A DNA stretch of 64,000 nucleotides from Pomphorhynchus laevis (taxonomy: Eukaryota > Acanthocephala > Palaeacanthocephala > Echinorhynchida > Pomphorhynchidae). The stretch lies in assembly GCA_012934845.2 (NCBI GenBank), contig WNNJ02001104.1, positions 124,001-188,000 of the forward strand, written 5' to 3'. Shown piece by piece: positions 58,668 to 64,000 of this stretch (positions are counted from its first letter, which is position 1; each line of letters begins with the position of its first letter). The notes under the pieces were generated by a model. It ran no database searches. It saw nothing but the letters and a program-made list of their open reading frames with translations, and was not told where the DNA came from. The translations under genes were made by a program, and so were the position numbers.

Positions 58668-58713
58668 GATATTAATAGTAACTCACTTATTCAAGTGAGT
58701 TACTATTAATATC
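58668..58713. repeat. perfect 21-bp hairpin
   Basis: GATATTAATAGTAACTCACTT and its exact complement are separated by ATTC. A compact stem-loop of 46 bases, just upstream (in minus-strand terms) of the candidate exon at 58618. Confidence 0.88.
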
Positions 58714-58719
58714 AATTTT

Positions 58720-59990
58720 AAGTAATCTCGTTTTGAACTGCACAACCTGAAAATTGCTAGAATACATACTCACGTTATCGTGAATATGAAGAGTGTACAT
58801 GTACATGCATTATTGTAAATATCGCCTCTGCTATCTAAAAAGACAATATGCATCAATGTTGATGTATTTATTTAAAATAAATTAAATTGAATAAATTAAA
58901 ATAAATTTAAATTGTTTGTGATGTAAATTAAATGTATGAGAATAAAGCAAATAGACTAAATTGAATAAATTAAATAGAAAAATTGAATAAATTAAAATAA
59001 ATTATAATTGTTTGTGATGTAAATTAAATACATGAGAATAAAACAAATAGACAATGTTCGACTGTTACTTTGCGATCATAATGACTTTGGCTAAATTTTG
59101 ATAATTTTACTTGATATTTGATACATATTAATGTTACTAATTAAATGATAATGCATTCTATTTAATAATGAAGACGCATGCTACATTTTTAATTAAAGAC
59201 AATAAAAATCGCCTAAATATTAAAGAAACAAATGATGACGGATTGTACATTGTTATTTACAAGGTAAATGCCTACTCTCAATCTTAATTATAAATTTTCA
59301 AGTTTTATGATATTTTTTGTATATTTTATAAATTAGAGATTTTATATTTATATATTTTATGAACAATTTTAATTTTTATCTTAATTAGTTCTTTTATAAA
59401 ATTATTAAAGCATAAATAAAAATCATTAATACATTAAAAATAAACATTAACAAAATGTTTTTTTTATCAAAACCGTTATTTCTGCTTTTTATTTTTTATA
59501 TTTACTGTTCACTTATATATGCACTATATTAGGTTCTTATAACTTTCATACTAATATTCATTTCTTAAATAAAAAATTTCTATAATTATAATATTTTTAT
59601 AAATTTTATTAATATAAATAAATAAACGGAAAGAATGCATATCGAATGTTTAAAAATTATTAAATAATTTATACGAAATAGTCTACCGGTAGTAGCATCA
59701 TAATTAAAGATTTGATTAAATGAACCAATAAATTTGTTAATATAAGCTATAAGAGTACGAGGCGAGTTTAAGAAACCACTTGACTTTTATATTATGTCAA
59801 ATATGAGGGCACACTAGCGGAATAAAAATAAAATAAGTAGTCAGTTACATTTTCATCGAGAGAAAAAAATATTCTTATTTTTGGTACATCTTTATTATAA
59901 ACTATTTATAATTACTGAAATAATTATAATTATTTCATAAATATTGAAACAATGGTACGACATTTTTATTTTACTGCTAATTTTCAAGCA
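58720..59990. other. AT-rich DNA with a short duplication
   Basis: TTGTTTGTGATGTAAATTAA followed by TGAGAATAAARCAAATAGAC occurs at about 58913 and 59009. No gene seen. Confidence 0.5.
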
Positions 59991-59999
59991 AATTTGATG

Positions 60000-60400
60000 A
60001 ATATTATTTCTATTTATTATAATGAATAAGGATAAATCAACAAAATAAAATATTGAATTTACAAAATATAGATCAATAAAGACTATTATTGAAAATAAAT
60101 TTAAACTACTTATAAATAAAATTTATGGATAATATACTTTGTATTAGAATAAGATATTAGATAAGCAAATTTCATCAGAAGAAATACGTCATAGAAATAC
60201 GTATGTGAAGCAACTGCTATGTTGGGTTTAGAAATATAAGCCGAAACCTCATAACTAAAAAAATATAAAAATAAAAATATTAAAATTTAAAAATAAATTT
60301 AAATTTAATTTTAAATGTAAAGGTAATACAATTTCCGTTTGTAGCTTCAGCTTTAGAATCAGATCAGCTAACTGAGTCTACGTATTTTAAAATTATAAAT
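60000..60400 (+). repeat. PLE RT tail and reversed noncoding module
   Basis: 60010-60130 resembles the very end of the RT ORF region (AAAATTTATGGATAATATAC, TTTGTATTAGAATAAGATAT). Then comes the module in reverse (AAATTTCATCAGAAGAAATA, CAACTGCTATGTTGGGTTTA, GCCGAAACCTCATAA). A boundary motif at 60362 (GATCAGCTAACTGAGTCTAC) closes it. It is degraded. Confidence 0.6.
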
Positions 60401-61229
60401 AAATACAAAATAAAGATAAATAATAAATAATAAAAGGGTGTTTACAATTAAAAATAAAAAATAATTATAAATAATAAATATTTATAAGATTATTCATAGC
60501 AGTAGATTTTAGATAGACTTTAAACTATATACTTTTTAAATGAAATCATTTAATTTGGATGGATTTATCATTTTCAAGGGCTAATTAAAACGTATATATA
60601 AGATCTACTTAAAAAATTATTATACCAATTAATAGATGATTTGATAAATTGTTCATTTATACTGTTCAGTTTAATATCTTCTAAAATTTATAAAATCTTT
60701 TTCTAATTTCAATATATTTGTTTATCATCAATTGTATGCAACATTTATTCTGATAAGAATTTTTTGCTTAGAATATTATTCTATTTTCCAAATATTCTTA
60801 ATATTCAAATGGCGTAAATGACTCATTTTACATCAAATGTCACAATTAAAGGCAATGCTTTGATTCAATGTAATAAAAAAGAATTCATGTAGTATTTTTA
60901 TTCTAAATGGCGAATTTAAGAGAATTTGTTATTTTAGCAAATTTGTTATTAAGGTATGATCATGTTTTTTGTCGTTTGGCATAACTTAGGTAAATGTTTG
61001 AATCAGCTACTTAAACTAACTCAAGTATTATTTTAATGTAGATTTTTAAAAGTGCATTTATTCATTTCATAATGTATCTTGTCAGATAATGCTAGCAATT
61101 TATTTTAATTCAATCAAAATTTAATTTATTTTATTAATAAATAAAATTTATTAATTTTATTTCTTTTATATAATATTATTTATTTTAATTCAATCAGTTC
61201 ACTTAATTGATGCTTCAATTGATGCTATA

Positions 61230-61400
61230 AAGTTTCGGTGCTTATTTCTAAACCCAACATAGCAGTGGGGTTTAAAATTTCCTTTAAAATACATAAAAAG
61301 AATGATATATCGAATATTTTTTACTATAAGATTTGAAGTCATAAGGAGAAAATGTCTTCTTATTAGGTTTCGTCCCCTATATTTGATGCATTTGTGTTAA
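61230..61400. repeat. PLE module remnants
   Basis: 61242-61275 has TTATTTCTAAACCCAACATA + GCAGTGGGGTTTAAA. 61335-61395 has GAAGTCATAAGGAGAAAATG and TTATTAGGTTTCGTCCCCTA. Two parts of the module in swapped order, so a rearranged or double insertion. Confidence 0.5.
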
Positions 61401-61439
61401 ACATCGTTTGTTTTGTTGTTCATTTTTTATTGTATCTTT

Positions 61440-62400
61440 ATATACTTTCTATTGACATCAAGAAGGCATCAAGTAAATAATGAACGCATTAACTAAATAT
61501 ACAGTTTCTAATGACATCAAGAGGGCATCTACTAAAACCATATTGTTTTTTATTTTCGTTATGTTTCAGTTGTCATGGATATTGTAAAATGCTGGCTTAC
61601 AATTACTACTCTAGCAGTTTATTTTACAATATTTTATAAAAATCGAATTATTTAAAATCATTTTACAAGACTACGATTTTCTGAAATTATAAAGTGTGTT
61701 CGATTAAATTAACTATGAAAAGATTACAAAATCTATTTGATTAAAATAAGTTTACATACTTCGCATTGTGCTGTTATTATTCTTCAATTGATAAACAATT
61801 GCAATGAATGTATATTTCTCGATGTAAAAATAAATCAAATTAAAGAGTTCAAATAACTAGCATCTCGTTTGAACTTCACTAATTAAATTTTTTGATTTAT
61901 TATTGCCGAATACTTGAGCAATGTGTTGTTTTACTTGTTGAATTAACAGGGTAAACAGGAGTAGTCTTCATTGCAATACAAAATGCGGATAATATCATGC
62001 TTTGCAACAAATGCTAAGATTTGGAGTTAGAGGCCAAACATGCAACAATTTAATTTCTAAATGCATTTTATCTAATTAAATAGAACTAAAAGCTTAGCCT
62101 CAAAAATATAAGTAAAAGCATGATAAAATTATAAAATGACTTAGATAGAAATATAATTATGAAATTTTACATAATTCTACACTAATTTATTCTTTATAAT
62201 TAAATACGTTATAGTTGATTATTTATACATTAATTTACCTTATTCTACACCTAGACTTATGATTATTATGAACTCAAGTACTTTTATATGAACGTGTATT
62301 GATGTGCTTTCGACAATTAAGTAAGTTCATTTAATAAAGTGAATTTTATAACTAATGTGTTTACAATAATTTACAAATTTCATTTAAATTTTAAAATCCT
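61440..62400. other. AT-rich DNA
   Basis: I see no gene. TGACATCAAGAAGGCATC at about 61453 and TGACATCAAGAGGGCATC at about 61512 are a short direct repeat. Confidence 0.5.
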
Positions 62401-62417
62401 TACCTGTAAATTAATTA

Positions 62418-62765
62418 GATCAACTAACTGAATATTTGTATTTTATACTTCATATAAATTAAATACGTCTTACAGTGCTGCCGGATTATGATAACAATAA
62501 CAAGATCTTAATAGAAACAAATTAAATAAAATAAAAGATAAATAAATTTGAATTATCAGGAAATAATAAGGAAAATATAAAACAGTTAAAATAAAATTTT
62601 TAAATAAATTGCGTAGAGTGACACGATGTATAGACTAATAATTAAAATGTACGATGTATTCAAATACAAATTCTGCTATGTTACCAGTTAGTTGGTCCTA
62701 TTGCTCGACCCAACAAATACATGTTAATGACGTATTTCCGCATAAACTACAATAAACTACAATGC
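62418..62765 (-). repeat. PLE-associated noncoding repeat, degraded
   Basis: Boundary-like motif at 62418 (GATCAACTAACTGAATATTT), then the module (TTCTGCTATGTTACCAGTTA, CTCGACCCAACAAATACATG, TTAATGACGTATTTCC). The crossing stems are largely lost. Confidence 0.55.
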
Positions 62766-62769
62766 TATA

Positions 62770-63350
62770 AATTATTGAATTGCTATGAATCATGCATAGA
62801 TTATATTTTATTTATTATTAAATGTTTTTAATAGTTGCAAGCAATTTTGCATTTGGTGTAAAACCAAAATTTTTAAATAACGAGAGATACATGTGTAGGT
62901 TCGCTAATTTAAATAAATCTGCATTTTATTGTAAACTTTAAGATAAACAATTTGTTTATTAATTATTGTTTAACATTCACTAAGAATACAAATATATTAC
63001 AGTTATCTGTTCTGTTTATGTTAAAAATTATCTCAGCAAATTATTTTAAGTAACTTTTGATCTTATGCAATCACAGCTGAAACAATAAAATTATTAAAGA
63101 CAATACAAACGAAATAATATTTTTTTCTATAAAAAATAGCATATATGGTAAACAATGATTTAGCTCATTCCTACGGAAATAAATATAATATGAATTCAAC
63201 AAATGCCCTAGATTTTTACTCTAATATATCCATGATTTTAAAAACAAATGACAAAGATATTGAAAATTCACATTAAATTTTAAATTTATACTGAACTTTT
63301 AAAAATTATATTATTTATACAGTTTTTACAAGTTATTGAAGTTTTTACAT
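62770..63350. other. AT-rich DNA, nothing seen
   Basis: Low-complexity A+T with no open frame, repeat or structure that I can support. Confidence 0.5.
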
Positions 63351-63359
63351 TTTTGACAA

Positions 63360-63720
63360 TTATTCTGCTATTCCCCGGGTTACCCGTAGGGAAAAGCCAT
63401 GTATATATACAGAGTAGCTACGATATAAGCAAGTTTTGGCTTGATGAATAAGCAGTCGCAGGCAGCGAGTAGTAGCGTTATCGCGATGACTTAGCGCTAT
63501 AATATGGCGAGTCGATCCCACCATTAAATAAGGATATGCCATTCGGTGCCGGCCTAGTTACGCTATTAGTTTAGTACCGGCTAGGCCTAACGCTTGAAAC
63601 CGTGGTTGATGATAGGCTTCGCGACAAGCCAGTCAAAAAAAGAGTCGCTATCAAAATCAAAATGGAATATGCCTGAAGTTCAAACACGAAACCGTCCCTG
63701 CCTACGGGAAAAGGCAAAAG
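63360..63720. other. GC-richer repeat-like block
   Basis: This stands out by G+C content. It contains a GCCGGCCTAG...CCGGCTAGGC inverted pair (about 63548-63588), CCCGTAGGG near the start and CCTACGGG near the end (63384 and 63698, inverse to each other), and TTCGCGACAAGCCAGTC, which resembles a piece at 10403. The inverted CCCGTAGGGAAAA / CCTACGGGAAAAGG words suggest element ends. The minus-strand frame 63360-63542 has no motif. It is probably an unclassified SINE or MITE. Confidence 0.4.
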
Positions 63721-64000
63721 AAGAAGACGATTCTGCAATTAGTTAAAATAAAAAGTGGTACTGTTTTATTTCAAATTTGTGTTGCTCTCAATGAAAAATC
63801 TGAAGCAGATCAGATTGTATACGCAGACTATAGAAACATTAGATTATTTTTGCAGCACAAATGTGCATTTAAGCAACAAGAAGGTAATGAATTAAACGAA
63901 TGGATGAGTTCATCAATTGTTTGGAAGTATTTTTAGTTATGTAAAACGTCAAGTCCTATACTATAACATCATATATGTTTGCATTAGTAGCTAATTATAA

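Overview
This window looks like nuclear DNA of an AT-rich invertebrate animal. By eye it is roughly three quarters A+T or more (not counted). Coding sequence occurs as short exons with GT/AG borders and introns of up to about 16 kb. Most of the rest is transposon debris: Penelope-like elements (PLEs), LINEs, a Merlin/ISXO2-like DNA transposon, foldback repeats and a satellite. A flatworm, cnidarian or mollusc would fit, but nothing names the species. No bacterial operon, CRISPR array, rRNA or convincing tRNA gene is visible.

The main host gene is on the minus strand, from about 43.84 kb down to 8.99 kb. I assembled eight exons by hand (43724-43836, 38826-38967, 37432-37534, 35129-35265, 27589-27858, 25413-25827, 9269-9360, 8992-9165). 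Every intron phase matches its neighbour, and together they read 482 codons ending in TGA. The middle of the protein looks like spectrin-repeat helices, followed by a Ser-rich linker. I do not recognise the family. Its introns hold most of the mobile elements described here. Weaker host exon candidates lie at 1082-1100 (+), 2739-2842 (+) and 58475-58618 (-). A possible 47-residue membrane microprotein at 54697-54840 (+) has a near-consensus RFX X-box about 95 bases upstream.

Layout: 0-4.6 kb is AT-rich with one candidate exon. At 4.7-6.1 kb is a roughly 97-bp satellite with a 4-mer higher-order repeat. At 6.6-7.7 kb a LINE 3' end sits inside an inverted-repeat element. At 8.4-8.6 kb is a foldback. 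At 9.0-9.4 kb are the last two exons. At 12.7-14.0 kb is the Merlin-like transposon, followed by a 508-bp tandem duplication. At 16-19 kb are PLE pieces and duplicated tails. At 25.4-27.9 kb are two large exons. Near 29 kb is an LTR-element fossil, and at 31.4-34 kb a hammerhead-bearing repeat and PLE fragments. At 35-39 kb are three exons. At 39.4-41.9 kb is a LINE, at 42.5-42.8 kb a hammerhead hairpin, at 43.7 kb the first exon found, and at 47-49.5 kb a LINE on the minus strand. At 50.8-51.5 kb are a tRNA-like SINE and another foldback. At 54-57.2 kb are PLE repeats with the best RT fragment. At 57-64 kb is AT-rich DNA with pLTR remnants and one candidate exon.

The most notable signal is RNA structure in the repeats. 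Two copies (31.5 and 42.6 kb) carry a permuted hammerhead-type core whose stem II changes on both sides between copies. A third hammerhead-like core is at 46.77 kb. The PLE-associated noncoding module, best at 32.5 and 56.5 kb, has two crossing stems, one of them with a compensatory A-U to G-C change.
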